Shown here: positions 1 through 7,363 of the stretch, one piece after another | How the letters are laid out: the number at the start of each line of letters is the position of its first letter | Position numbering within the stretch: position 1 is the first letter of the stretch | NCBI GenBank assembly: GCA_014859075.1 | Contig: JACUUW010000037.1 | Location: 1 to 12,892, forward strand | DNA from: Desulforudis sp. | GTDB taxonomy: Bacteria > Bacillota > Desulfotomaculia > Desulfotomaculales > Desulforudaceae | Direction of reading: 5' to 3' | DNA length: 12,892 nt | Position numbers and translations under genes: made by a program | Notes under the pieces: generated by a model | Database searches by the model: none | Seen by the model: the letters and a program-made list of their open reading frames with translations, nothing else | What the model was told of the DNA's origin: nothing

Positions 1-565
1 CATGGACTGGAACTACAGAGAGGTTGAGTCATTGACCGATCTGGCCGTCGAACTGGGCTGCATGGCGCACCACGTGTTTTTCCTGGTCCCGACCGGGCGC
101 GGGGCGGACATCGAATACACCACCCTCCGCGGCCGGGAGTACGAACAGTTGTTGCGCCGACTTTTGAAAAAGCAGCAGTCGGTGGGGCTGGAGGTGAAGC
201 CGACCTGTGCCCCGCAATTCATCCGGGTGGCCGACCAGTTGGGGATCAAGACCCGTTTCCAGCGCGGCTGCCTGGCCGGTATCTCCTACTGCCTGATCAA
301 CCCGGTCGGGGATCTGCAGGCCTGTGCCTACCTGGACAAGGCCGTCGGGAACGTGCGACGCACGCCGTTCGGGGAGTTGTGGCGGGAGTCCGAGCTTTTT
401 CGGGACCTGCGTTCCAGGCAGTACAAGGGCCACTGCGGCGTTTGCGACTACCGGGACACTTGCGGCGGGTGCCGGGCCCGGGCCCATTACTACCACGGCG
501 ACCACATGGCCGAGGAGCCGTGGTGCTTTTACCGCGGGGGGAAGGCGAGGCATGCAGCTAGATAA
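1..565 (+). CDS. Radical SAM/SPASM haem-biosynthesis protein (AhbC/AhbD/NirJ-like), C-terminal part
   Basis: The gene runs in from before the window; only its last 187 or so codons are seen. The N-terminal radical-SAM CxxxCxxC motif is missing, so the ATG at position 2 is probably internal. Counting from that Met, the segment carries a clear SPASM cysteine set: C90 and C97, C108, then C145/C148, C154/C157 and C175, in the order CxxGxxYC, CAYL, CGxCxY, CGGCRARA, PWC. These bind auxiliary Fe-S clusters. This arrangement is typical of AhbC, AhbD and NirJ, which modify the siroheme-derived ring on the way to haem or haem d1. The next two genes encode siroheme decarboxylase, so a role in the Ahb haem pathway is well supported. 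I cannot tell AhbC (acetate removal) from AhbD (propionate decarboxylation) with only the C-terminus. Its end overlaps ahbA by 14 bases. Confidence 0.87.
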   Translation, partial: MDWNYREVESLTDLAVELGCMAHHVFFLVPTGRGADIEYTTLRGREYEQLLRRLLKKQQSVGLEVKPTCAPQFIRVADQLGIKTRFQRGCLAGISYCLINPVGDLQACAYLDKAVGNVRRTPFGELWRESELFRDLRSRQYKGHCGVCDYRDTCGGCRARAHYYHGDHMAEEPWCFYRGGKARHAAR

Positions 566-1025
566 TACGGACCGCAGACTGCTGGAAATCATCCAACGGC
601 AGATTCCCCTGTCATCCCGGCCCTTCGCGGATATCGGGGTGGAACTCGGGATCGGGGAAGGGGAAGTGCTGGAGCGGCTCCGCCGGCTCCAGGAAGCCAA
701 GATCATCCGGCGCATCGGCGGTTTCTTTGATTCGCGCAAGCTGGGCTACACCGGCACGCTCTGCGCGCTCCAGGTGCCCCGGGACCGGATTGAAGAGGTG
801 GCCGCGGTGATCAACGCCTATTCCGAGGTGAGCCACAACTACCTGCGCACGCACGAGTACAACATGTGGTTCACCATACTGGCCCCCTCGCAGTCCGAGG
901 TGGAGCGGGTGATGGAGGAAATCAAGGCGCGCACCGGAATAGACTCGGTTTTGAGTTTGCCGGCCGAGCGTCTGTTCAAGATCAGGGTTAAATTTAACGT
1001 CTCAGAGGTGCCTGATGCTGAGTGA
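552..1025 (+). CDS. ahbA: Siroheme decarboxylase subunit AhbA (AsnC/Lrp-like fold)
   Basis: The product is 157 aa. Residues about 4-60 form an AsnC-type winged-helix region with SRPFADIGVELG and RRIGGFFDSRKLGY. Residues about 65-150 form the alpha/beta ligand domain with the family signature HNYLRTHEYNMWF (95-107). Members of this family were first called NirD/NirL-like regulators. They are now known to decarboxylate siroheme to 12,18-didecarboxysiroheme as an AhbA-AhbB heterodimer in the cytoplasm. The start is the ATG at 552, inside the end of the upstream radical-SAM gene and preceded by a GA-rich ribosome site (GGGGGGAAGGCGAGG). Longer readings of this frame begin deep inside that gene and are not credible. 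The 11-base overlap with ahbB points to coupled translation and a 1:1 complex. Confidence 0.9.
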   Translation: MQLDNTDRRLLEIIQRQIPLSSRPFADIGVELGIGEGEVLERLRRLQEAKIIRRIGGFFDSRKLGYTGTLCALQVPRDRIEEVAAVINAYSEVSHNYLRTHEYNMWFTILAPSQSEVERVMEEIKARTGIDSVLSLPAERLFKIRVKFNVSEVPDAE

Positions 1026-1485
1026 GTTTGAAAAGCGTGTGGTGCGGGAGATACAGGGCGATCTGCCCTTGGAAAGCCGGCCTTTCGCGGCGATGGCCCG
1101 GCGGCTTGGCGTGACCGAGGGGCAACTGCTTGACACCGTCGAGAATTTTCTGGAGCGGGGCCTGCTGCGCCGTTTCGGCGCGGCCTTGCGGCACCAGCGG
1201 GTCGGTTACGGCGGGAACGCGCTGGTGGCCTGGGTGGTGCCGCCGGATGAAATTGAGCCGGTGGGAAACGCCATTGCGGCCTACCCGGACGTCACCCACT
1301 GTTACCAGCGGGCGACCGTGCCCGGTTGGCCGTATAATCTTTACTCGATGGTGCACCGGCACTCGGAGGCCGAATGCCGCGAACTGGTGCGCCGGATCGG
1401 CGAGGCGCTGGGCATTGAGCAATACATCCTGCTTTTCAGCACCGCCGAGTTGAAACGGAGCAGTATGCAGTACTTCCGAGACTAA
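1015..1485 (+). CDS. ahbB: Siroheme decarboxylase subunit AhbB
   Basis: The product is 156 aa and paralogous to AhbA. It has a winged-helix N-terminus with ESRPFAAMARRLGV (20-33) and RRFGAALRHQRVGYGGN (52-68), and a C-terminal AsnC-like domain with VTHCYQR (93-99) and WPYNLYSMVH (105-114). The RHQRVGYGGN and PYNLYxMVH patterns mark the B-type subunit. The ATG at 1015 overlaps ahbA by 11 bases and has an AGAGGTG ribosome site at 1004-1010. It acts with AhbA to remove two acetate carboxyls from siroheme. The HTH-like region does not imply DNA binding in this enzyme family, although a regulatory side role cannot be excluded from sequence alone. Confidence 0.9.
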   Translation: MLSEFEKRVVREIQGDLPLESRPFAAMARRLGVTEGQLLDTVENFLERGLLRRFGAALRHQRVGYGGNALVAWVVPPDEIEPVGNAIAAYPDVTHCYQRATVPGWPYNLYSMVHRHSEAECRELVRRIGEALGIEQYILLFSTAELKRSSMQYFRD

Positions 1486-1499
1486 GGGGGTATATTTTC

Positions 1500-2798
1500 A
1501 TGGGCCGGGATTATTCCAAGTCGGAAAGATTGTTCAGTGAAGCGCAGAAATACATTGCGGGAGGCGTGAACAGCCCGGTACGCGCCTTCAAGGCGGTCGG
1601 GGGCAATCCCGTTTTTTTTTCGCGTGGTGAAGGCGCCCTTATCTTTGACGTTGACGGAAACGAATACATTGATTACGTGGCTTCCTGGGGGCCGCTGATC
1701 CTGGGGCACGCCCCCCCGGTGTTGGTCAGGGCGCTGAAGGAGTGTGCCGAGTCGGGCACCAGTTTCGGGGCCCCGACCGAGTTGGAGACCGAACTGGCCC
1801 GACTGCTGGTGGAGGCCCTGCCTGCGGTGGAAGTGGTCCGGTTGGTGAACTCCGGCACCGAGGCGACGATGAGCGCGCTCCGCCTGGCGCGGGCCTACGC
1901 CGGGCGGGAGAAAATCGTCAAGTTTGCGGGCTGCTACCACGGTCACGCCGACGCTCTGCTGGTCAAGGCCGGCTCGGGGGCGCTGACCCTCGGCGTACCC
2001 ACCAGCCCCGGGGTGCCGCAGGACACAGTCGGAAACACCATCGTCGCCGAGTTCAACGATCTGGAAGGTCTGCGCGACCTTTTCGCCCGGACCGGCGAAG
2101 AGATCGCCGCCGTGATCGTCGAGCCGGTGCCGGGGAACATGGGCGTTGTCCCGCCCCTGCCGGGATTCCTGGATGGTTTGCGTGATCTGACCGCACGGTA
2201 CGGTGCCCTGCTCATTTTCGACGAGGTGATCACCGGTTTCCGGTTGGCCTACGGCGGCGCCCAGACGGTCTACAACGTACGGCCCGACCTGACCTGTTTG
2301 GGGAAGATCATCGGCGGCGGGCTCCCGGTCGGCGCCTACGGCGGCCGCCGGGAAATCATGGAACTCGTGGCGCCTTCCGGACCGGTGTACCAGGCCGGCA
2401 CTCTGTCCGGGAACCCCCTGGCGATGGCGGCCGGCATTGCTACCTTGAAAGCTTTGGCCGAACCCGGCACCTACGAGGAATTGGAGCGCAAGTCCGCCCG
2501 CCTGGCCGCCGGGCTGCAGCAAGCGACCGTTCAGGCCGGCGGCGAAGTGTACTTCACGCGGGTCGGTTCAATGCTTTGTACCTTTTTCCAACCGGGGCCG
2601 GTGACCGACTTCACGGGCGCGGTCCGTTCCGATACCGGGCGCTACGCCCGGTACTTCAGGGCCATGCTGGAGCGCGGCGTGTACATTGCGCCGGCCCAGT
2701 TCGAAGCGATGTTCGTGTCCACCGCCCACACCGACGCTCAGATTGACGAGACTGTTGAAAAAGGTGCCGAAGCCTTGCGATTTGCTTTCACCGGGTAG
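1500..2798 (+). CDS. hemL: Glutamate-1-semialdehyde 2,1-aminomutase
   Basis: The product is 432 aa, the usual full length. It converts glutamate-1-semialdehyde to 5-aminolevulinate, the first committed tetrapyrrole precursor in the C5 pathway. It is a class-III PLP aminotransferase fold enzyme. The N-terminal GGVNSPVRAF (21-30) is the HemL hallmark. PLP contacts include NSGTEATMSA (117-126), GCYHGHAD (144-151) and the Asp of IFDEVITGFR (239-248). The Schiff-base lysine is K269 in CLGKIIGGGLPVGAYGG. The start ATG has a strong AAGGGGG ribosome site nine bases upstream. It follows ahbB by only 14 bases, so the first and last parts of haem synthesis are probably co-transcribed. A promoter for the next operon seems to lie in its last codons. 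Confidence 0.97.
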   Translation: MGRDYSKSERLFSEAQKYIAGGVNSPVRAFKAVGGNPVFFSRGEGALIFDVDGNEYIDYVASWGPLILGHAPPVLVRALKECAESGTSFGAPTELETELARLLVEALPAVEVVRLVNSGTEATMSALRLARAYAGREKIVKFAGCYHGHADALLVKAGSGALTLGVPTSPGVPQDTVGNTIVAEFNDLEGLRDLFARTGEEIAAVIVEPVPGNMGVVPPLPGFLDGLRDLTARYGALLIFDEVITGFRLAYGGAQTVYNVRPDLTCLGKIIGGGLPVGAYGGRREIMELVAPSGPVYQAGTLSGNPLAMAAGIATLKALAEPGTYEELERKSARLAAGLQQATVQAGGEVYFTRVGSMLCTFFQPGPVTDFTGAVRSDTGRYARYFRAMLERGVYIAPAQFEAMFVSTAHTDAQIDETVEKGAEALRFAFTG

Positions 2799-2810
2799 TG
2801 CCGCTATAAT
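2782..2810 (+). promoter_or_regulatory. Likely sigma-A promoter for hydCBA
   Basis: A perfect TATAAT (2805-2810) follows TTGCTT (2782-2787, three of six consensus bases) with 17 bases between them. It sits across the end of hemL. A start near 2817 would give a leader of about 120 bases before the TTG start of hydC. The strong -10 and the ideal spacing support it; the -35 is weak. Confidence 0.45.
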
Positions 2811-2832
2811 TTAAATTGTGTCAGTTGAAAAC

Positions 2833-2915
2833 CCGCCGGCGCCGAACCGGGTCCTGGAACCCTCCGTGTGCCATTCGGCGGTGTTTTTTTGGCCGGCCCT
2901 TGCCGGGGATGTTTT
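2833..2915 (+). promoter_or_regulatory. Leader of hydCBA with two terminator-like segments (possible attenuator)
   Basis: CCGCCG (2833-2838) can pair with CGGCGG (2876-2881), which is followed almost at once by seven T (2884-2890). A second stem, CCGGC (2893-2897) with GCCGG (2902-2906) and a four-base loop, is followed by T5 (2912-2916). Neither is a strong classical terminator: the first has a long loop and the second a short stem with purines before the T run. They lie between the likely promoter and the hydC start, where attenuation could act. This is suggestive only. Confidence 0.25.
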
Positions 2916-2940
2916 TGATTACTCGAGGGGAGGAACCGAC

Positions 2941-3414
2941 TTGGCACAGCTTGTGGATGACTACGATCGGGAATCCTTGACGTGTTTCATCCAGACCCAC
3001 CGGAATCAGCCCGCCAGTCTAATACAGGTCCTGTCTCACATCCAGCAGACGGCGGGATACCTGCCAAAGCCGGTGTTGGTCGAGGTATCCGAGAAACTGG
3101 GGTTATCCCTGACCGAGGTTTACAGTACGGCCTCGTTCTACGCTTTTTTTACCTTCCGCCCGCGGGGCCGGCATAACATCGTCCTGTGTAACGGAACGGC
3201 TTGTTACGTCAAGGGCACGGGGGCGGTCCGGGCCACGCTCGAGCGTGAACTGGGAATCAGGGCCGGGGATACCACGGCGGACCGGCGGTTTTCCCTGGAC
3301 GTGGTGCGCTGTCTCGGGTGCTGTGCCCTGGCTCCGGTGGTGATGGTGGACAAGGACGTTTATGCCGGGGTTGACCCCGCCAAAGTGCCCGAGATCCTGA
3401 ACAAATATCAGTAG
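2941..3414 (+). CDS. hydC: NADH-linked [FeFe]-hydrogenase subunit HydC (NuoE-like, thioredoxin-fold [2Fe-2S])
   Basis: With the TTG start at 2941 the product is 157 aa, the usual NuoE/HydC size. That TTG has an excellent GGGGAGG ribosome site seven bases upstream. An in-frame GTG at 2818 would add 41 residues unlike the family and would be leaderless on the predicted transcript, so I rejected it. The N-terminal helical part (about 1-75) includes SLIQVLSHIQQTAGYLP. The thioredoxin-like domain binds one [2Fe-2S] cluster through C83 and C88 (CNGTAC) and C124 and C128 (CLGCC); C127 is an additional cysteine inside the second pair. It passes electrons between the HydB flavin site and HydA. It is first of three closely spaced genes, 22 bases before hydB. 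Confidence 0.93.
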   Translation: MAQLVDDYDRESLTCFIQTHRNQPASLIQVLSHIQQTAGYLPKPVLVEVSEKLGLSLTEVYSTASFYAFFTFRPRGRHNIVLCNGTACYVKGTGAVRATLERELGIRAGDTTADRRFSLDVVRCLGCCALAPVVMVDKDVYAGVDPAKVPEILNKYQ

Positions 3415-3436
3415 CGGCTTGCCGGGAGGTGCTGGA

Positions 3437-5155
3437 ATGAATACCGAAGAACTCACCAAATTGAGACACACGGCGCGGGAAGCGTTGCGGCTCCGTGAAG
3501 GGCAGCTCCCCACCGACGGCTTTGAGTTTCACGTCCTGGTGTGTGGCGGCACCGGTTGTGTGTCTTCGGGCTGTAAATCGGTCAGGAATGCGCTCGTTGA
3601 CGAAGTCACGAAGCGCGGTCTGGAACAAAAGGTGCGGGTGATTGAGACTGGATGCCTGGGACCGTGCAACCTGGGACCGATCGTCACCGTTTACCCCGAC
3701 GGTGTCTTTTATCACAAGGTCACCGCGGACGACGCCGTATTTATCGTACGCGAACACCTGGAACAGGGGCGTGTTGTCCAGGGTCTGTTATACCGCTCCC
3801 CGGAGACCGGACAGTTGCTCCGCACCTGGCCGGAGATCCCGTTTTTCCGAAAGCAGCGGCGGATCGTTCTCCGCAACTGCGGGCTCATTGACCCGCTTTC
3901 CATCGGGGAGTATATCGCCCGGGACGGGTACGCCGCGCTGCCCCGTGTTTTGGGCGGGATGACTCCGGAAGCGGTGATCGAAGAGGTCAGGAAATCCGGG
4001 CTGCGCGGGCGCGGCGGTGCCGGCTTTCCGACGGGAGTAAAGTGGGACGCCGCCCGGCGGGCCCCGGGGAATCCCAAGTACGTGGTCTGCAACGGTGACG
4101 AGGGGGATCCGGGCGCCTTCATGGACCGGAGTGTGCTTGAGGGTGACCCGCACTCGGTATTGGAGGGGATGGCCATCTGCGGCTATGCCGTGGATGCCGC
4201 CAAGGGCTACGCCTATATCCGGGCCGAGTACCCGTTGGCCATTGAGAACTTTCAGGCCGCCATTGACCAGGCCCGGGCCGGAGGGTTATTGGGCCGGAAC
4301 ATTTTGGACCTTGGTTTCGACTTTGACGTGGAAATCCGCGTGGGCGCCGGTGCATTTGTGTGTGGTGAAGAGACCGCGCTCTTGAACTCCATTGCGGGTA
4401 AGCGCGGGGAACCGCGCCCGCGCCCGCCTTTCCCGGCACAGTGCGGCTTGTTTGATAAGCCCACGGTCATCAACAACGTGGAGACCTGGGCGAACATCCC
4501 GCCCATTATCACAAACGGTGGGGATTGGTACGCGGCCATCGGCACCGAAAAAAGCAAGGGGACCAAGGTGTTCGCCCTGGCCGGAAAGGTAATCAACACC
4601 GGATTGGTGGAGGTTCCCCTGGGCACCACCCTGCGCGAGGTGGTTTGTGATATCGGCGGAGGGGTGAAGGACGGCAAAAAGCTGAAGGCCGTGCAGACCG
4701 GCGGTCCGTCCGGAGGCGCCATCCCGGCGGAACAGATCGACACGCCCATCGATTACGAGGCGCTGGCCGCGCTGGGCTCGATCATGGGCTCAGGCGGGAT
4801 GATCGTCGTGGACGAGGACACGTGCATGGTTGACCTGGCCCGGTTTTTCCTGGAGTTTGTCCAGGACGAGTCTTGCGGCAAGTGTACCCCCTGCCGGATC
4901 GGCACCAGGCGGATGTATGAAATCCTGACCCGGCTCAGCCAGGGCCGCGCCCAGAAAGGCGATGTTGATCTGTTGATTGAACTGGCGCACGTGATCAAGA
5001 ACTCCGCCCTCTGCGGTCTAGGCCAGACCGGGCCGAACCCGGTACTGAGCACGACCGCGAATTACCGGCACGAGTACGACCTGCACGCGCTGGAAAAGAA
5101 ATGTCCCACCGGCGCCTGCCCGATGCGGATCAAGCCGGCGCAGGCACGGAAGTAA
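3437..5155 (+). CDS. hydB: NADH-linked [FeFe]-hydrogenase subunit HydB (NuoF-like FMN/NAD-binding), without C-terminal ferredoxin domain
   Basis: From the ATG at 3437 (GGGAGGT site, six-base gap) the product is 572 aa; an in-frame TTG at 3419 has no ribosome site. Domains in order: a thioredoxin-like [2Fe-2S] domain (about 30-115; C36, C41, C46, then C73 and C77 in CLGPC); the NuoF FMN/NADH core with RGRGGAGFPTG (190-200) and CNGDEGDPGAFMDR (218-231); an SLBB segment (about 375-435); and a [4Fe-4S] site, C480, C483, C486 and C526 (SCGKCTPCRIG). The C-terminus has RHEYDLH...KKCPTGAC (H545, H550, C556, C561), a likely metal site. It ends there, without the two CxxCxxCxxxCP ferredoxin motifs that follow in many electron-bifurcating HydB proteins. 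It should oxidise or reduce NAD(H) at the FMN and relay electrons to HydA. Confidence 0.93.
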   Translation: MNTEELTKLRHTAREALRLREGQLPTDGFEFHVLVCGGTGCVSSGCKSVRNALVDEVTKRGLEQKVRVIETGCLGPCNLGPIVTVYPDGVFYHKVTADDAVFIVREHLEQGRVVQGLLYRSPETGQLLRTWPEIPFFRKQRRIVLRNCGLIDPLSIGEYIARDGYAALPRVLGGMTPEAVIEEVRKSGLRGRGGAGFPTGVKWDAARRAPGNPKYVVCNGDEGDPGAFMDRSVLEGDPHSVLEGMAICGYAVDAAKGYAYIRAEYPLAIENFQAAIDQARAGGLLGRNILDLGFDFDVEIRVGAGAFVCGEETALLNSIAGKRGEPRPRPPFPAQCGLFDKPTVINNVETWANIPPIITNGGDWYAAIGTEKSKGTKVFALAGKVINTGLVEVPLGTTLREVVCDIGGGVKDGKKLKAVQTGGPSGGAIPAEQIDTPIDYEALAALGSIMGSGGMIVVDEDTCMVDLARFFLEFVQDESCGKCTPCRIGTRRMYEILTRLSQGRAQKGDVDLLIELAHVIKNSALCGLGQTGPNPVLSTTANYRHEYDLHALEKKCPTGACPMRIKPAQARK

Positions 5156-5170
5156 AGGGAGGGAGTCTCA

Positions 5171-6916
5171 ATGGCCACTGTCAAGCTGACCATAGACAAT
5201 AACCCCGTGGAAGTGGAACAGGAGACCACCGTGTTGGAGGCCGCCCGGAGCCTGGGCATCAGCATCCCGACCCTGTGCCACCTCCGGGAACTGAATCAGG
5301 TCGGAGCCTGCCGCATGTGTATCGTGGAGGTCGAGGGCGCCCGGTCGTACCCTGCATCCTGTACCCTGCCGGTATCCGAGGGTATGGTCGTGCGGACCGC
5401 CACCCCCGGTGTCCGGGCCGCCCGGAAGATGATTCTGGAGCTGATTCTTTCGGACCACCCGAACGAGTGCTTGATCTGCATCCGGAACGGCCACTGCGAA
5501 CTGCAGGCCGCCGCGGACACGCTGGGCGTGCGGGAGGTGCGCTTTCAACGGATGTCCCGGAGGCTCCACCCGAAGGACGATTCCGGTTCGGCCGTTATCC
5601 GGGAACCACAAAAGTGCATTTACTGCCGCCGGTGCGTGTCGGTCTGCGCCGGAGTGCAGGGTGTGGAAGCCGTCGGCCCCCAGTTGCGCGGTTTCAGTAC
5701 AGTCATTGCTCCCCCGTACAACCTGCCTCTGGCCGAATCGGTTTGTGTCAATTGCGGGCAGTGTTTGCTGGTCTGCCCGGTGGGCGCCATCTATGAGCGC
5801 GACGAAACGGCCTCGGTCTGGGCGGCGTTGGCCGACCCCGCCAAGCACGTAGTGGTGCAGACCGCGCCGGCAACCCGGGTCACGTTGGGTGAGGCGTTCG
5901 GGATGCCCCCGGGTACCCCGGTGACCGGCAAGATGGTGGCGGCCTTGCGGCGGCTCGGTTTCGACCGGGTGTTTGACACCGACTTCACGGCCGATCTGAC
6001 CATTGTCGAGGAAAGCAACGAATTGCTCAACCGTATGAAAAACGGCGGGGTGCTGCCGCAGATAACGTCTTGCAGCCCGGGGTGGGTTAAGTTCATTGAG
6101 CATTTCTACCAGGATCTCCTGCCCCACCTCTCGACCTCCAAGTCTCCACAGCAGATGTTCGGGGCGCTGGCCAAAACCTACTACGCCGAAGAGGCCGGGG
6201 TCGACCCGGCGGACATTGTCGTGGTCTCGGTCATGCCTTGCACGGCCAAGAAGTTCGAGGCCGGGCGGCCGGAAATGCAATCCAGCGGCCACCGGGACGT
6301 GGACGTGGTGCTGACTACGCGGGAACTGGTCCGGATGCTCAAAGAGGCCGGGATCGATCTGACCCGCCTGCCCGACGAGGAATACGACGCACCGCTGGGT
6401 ATTTCCACCGGCGCCGGCGCCATCTTCGGTGCGACCGGCGGCGTGATGGAGGCGGCGCTCCGCACGGCCTACGAGGTGGCCACCGGCAAGCCGCTGCCCA
6501 AGGTTGACATCAAAGAGGTCCGGGGCCTGGAAGGAATCAAGCAGGCGGTCATCGATTTCGAGGGTACGCCCGTGAAGGTTCTGGTGGCGCACGGACTGAG
6601 GCACGCCCGGACGCTGATGGAGAAACTGAAGGCCGGAGAACTGAGTGAGTACCATTTTATTGAGGTGATGTGCTGCCCGGGCGGCTGTATCGGCGGGGGC
6701 GGCCAGCCCATCGGCACCGACAGCGAGGACCGGCGGCGGCGCATTGAAGGAATTTACCGGGTGGACAAGAACATGAAGCTTCGTAAGTCCCACGAAAACC
6801 CGGCGGTCATTCGGCTGTATGCGGACTTTCTGGGCCGGCCGCTCGGCGAAAAGTCTCATCGACTGCTACACACCCATTACGTCCGGCGGAGTGCCCATCC
6901 GGTACTTACCGAGTAG
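5171..6916 (+). CDS. hydA: [FeFe]-hydrogenase catalytic subunit HydA
   Basis: The product is 581 aa and starts after AAAGGGAGGGAG. Cluster sites in order: plant-type [2Fe-2S] (C36, C47, C50, C64); His-ligated [4Fe-4S] (H96, C100, C103, C109); two ferredoxin-type [4Fe-4S] (C149/152/155/159 and C192/195/198/202); then the H-cluster domain from about 225. Its signatures are L1 TSCSPGW (299-305), L2 MPCTAKKFE (355-363, C357) and L3 EVMCCPGGCIGGGGQP (498-513, C502 and C506). The C-terminal small-subunit-like stretch with SHRLLHTHY ends the protein. L1 has Ser where most enzymes have a second Cys. It catalyses reversible H2 oxidation; with HydB and HydC it should couple H2 to NAD(H). No signal peptide is seen, so it is cytoplasmic. 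Maturation genes hydEFG are not in this window. Confidence 0.96.
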   Translation: MATVKLTIDNNPVEVEQETTVLEAARSLGISIPTLCHLRELNQVGACRMCIVEVEGARSYPASCTLPVSEGMVVRTATPGVRAARKMILELILSDHPNECLICIRNGHCELQAAADTLGVREVRFQRMSRRLHPKDDSGSAVIREPQKCIYCRRCVSVCAGVQGVEAVGPQLRGFSTVIAPPYNLPLAESVCVNCGQCLLVCPVGAIYERDETASVWAALADPAKHVVVQTAPATRVTLGEAFGMPPGTPVTGKMVAALRRLGFDRVFDTDFTADLTIVEESNELLNRMKNGGVLPQITSCSPGWVKFIEHFYQDLLPHLSTSKSPQQMFGALAKTYYAEEAGVDPADIVVVSVMPCTAKKFEAGRPEMQSSGHRDVDVVLTTRELVRMLKEAGIDLTRLPDEEYDAPLGISTGAGAIFGATGGVMEAALRTAYEVATGKPLPKVDIKEVRGLEGIKQAVIDFEGTPVKVLVAHGLRHARTLMEKLKAGELSEYHFIEVMCCPGGCIGGGGQPIGTDSEDRRRRIEGIYRVDKNMKLRKSHENPAVIRLYADFLGRPLGEKSHRLLHTHYVRRSAHPVLTE

Positions 6917-6943
6917 CAATGGAGTAGCAACGGAGTAGCAACG
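6911..6943 (+). repeat. Three tandem 11-bp units, GAGTAGCAAYG
   Basis: Units lie at 6911-6921, 6922-6932 and 6933-6943 and differ only at one C/T position. The hydA stop codon TAG is in the first unit. The array ends exactly where the GTGCCAGGCAC element begins. It looks like local duplication of the gene end next to the element. Confidence 0.9.
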
Positions 6944-6994
6944 GTGCCAGGCACTAACTTATTAACTTATTGGCAGTAGAATAGTGCCCGGCAC
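6944..6994. repeat. Palindromic repeat element, copy A
   Basis: The left arm GTGCCAGGCACTA (6944-6956) and right arm TAGTGCCCGGCAC (6982-6994) are inverted repeats with 12 of 13 positions matching. Each arm is itself near-palindromic. Between them are two direct copies of AACTTATT (6956-6971). The first 28 bases match copy B (7364-7391) at 27 positions. This looks like a short form of an interspersed or MITE-like repeat; no transposase is near. Confidence 0.8.
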
Positions 6995-7013
6995 CCGGGA
7001 AGAAGGTGCAAAG

Positions 7014-7346
7014 TTGCCAGTGGAAGTGTTGGTTGTAGGTGAATACCCGGCGGAGGGAGGGGCGTCCTTTTCACCGCCGGACGATGGTGAGGCCGTGTTG
7101 CCCCTGGACGCCCAGCTCAAAATCTTGAAGGGCGTAACGGAAAACCTGTACCGGGAACAGGTTTCCGTGGTGTACCGGCAGCAGTCCAACCTGGACGAGG
7201 ACGATCCGCTCCGCCGGACCTTCCCACTGCCGGTTGTGGTCATTGACGGTGAGGTAGTCCTGCACGGGCGGATCCACATCTTTGAGATTGTTGACCGTTT
7301 GACCAAGAAGGGTATAAGCAGACATCTGGATGACGCCGCTGAATAG
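7014..7346 (+). CDS. Small cysteine-free protein, probable thioredoxin-like fold (first of two tandem copies)
   Basis: The product is 110 aa from the TTG at 7014, which has AAGGTG five bases upstream. A GTG at 6984 in frame would add ten residues, but it lies in the repeat arm and the matching GTG in the second copy is out of frame, so I prefer TTG. The predicted pattern is strand (PVEVLVVGEYP, 2-12), a long helix (LDAQLKILKGVTENLY), strand (VSVVYRQ), then PLPVVVIDGEVVLHGR followed by a helix. This order, with a proline before the third strand, resembles the small thioredoxin-like YuzD/DUF1462 group, but there is no cysteine at all. I do not recognise the family with certainty. It lies 97 bases after hydA and is about 50% identical to the next gene. 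Confidence 0.7.
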   Translation: MPVEVLVVGEYPAEGGASFSPPDDGEAVLPLDAQLKILKGVTENLYREQVSVVYRQQSNLDEDDPLRRTFPLPVVVIDGEVVLHGRIHIFEIVDRLTKKGISRHLDDAAE

Positions 7347-7363
7347 CTTAAACGGCTTAAACG
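7346..7363 (+). repeat. Two tandem 9-bp units, GCTTAAACG
   Basis: Units lie at 7346-7354 and 7355-7363. They begin at the last base of the first small gene's stop codon and end exactly at the GTGCCAGGCAG of element copy B. This is the same arrangement as the 11-bp units before copy A, but with a different sequence. Confidence 0.85.

Noticed and set aside
2818..2940. N-terminal extension of HydC from GTG 2818
   Set aside because: The added 41 residues are unlike NuoE/HydC proteins, the GTG would be at the predicted transcript start without a ribosome site, and TTG 2941 has a strong one.
5168..6859. A 563-codon open frame on the minus strand across hydA
   Set aside because: It is the antisense shadow of a clearly identified gene in GC-rich DNA, with low-complexity, His/Arg/Gly-rich translation and no recognisable domain. 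The same holds for minus-strand frames across hemL (1482-2522) and glgA (11115-12149).
6911..6943. CRISPR-like array
   Set aside because: The units are 11 bp and directly adjacent, with no spacers; this is a simple tandem repeat.
6984..7013. GTG 6984 as start of the first small gene
   Set aside because: It lies inside the right arm of the repeat element, and the equivalent GTG in the second copy is one base out of frame; TTG with a ribosome site fits both copies.
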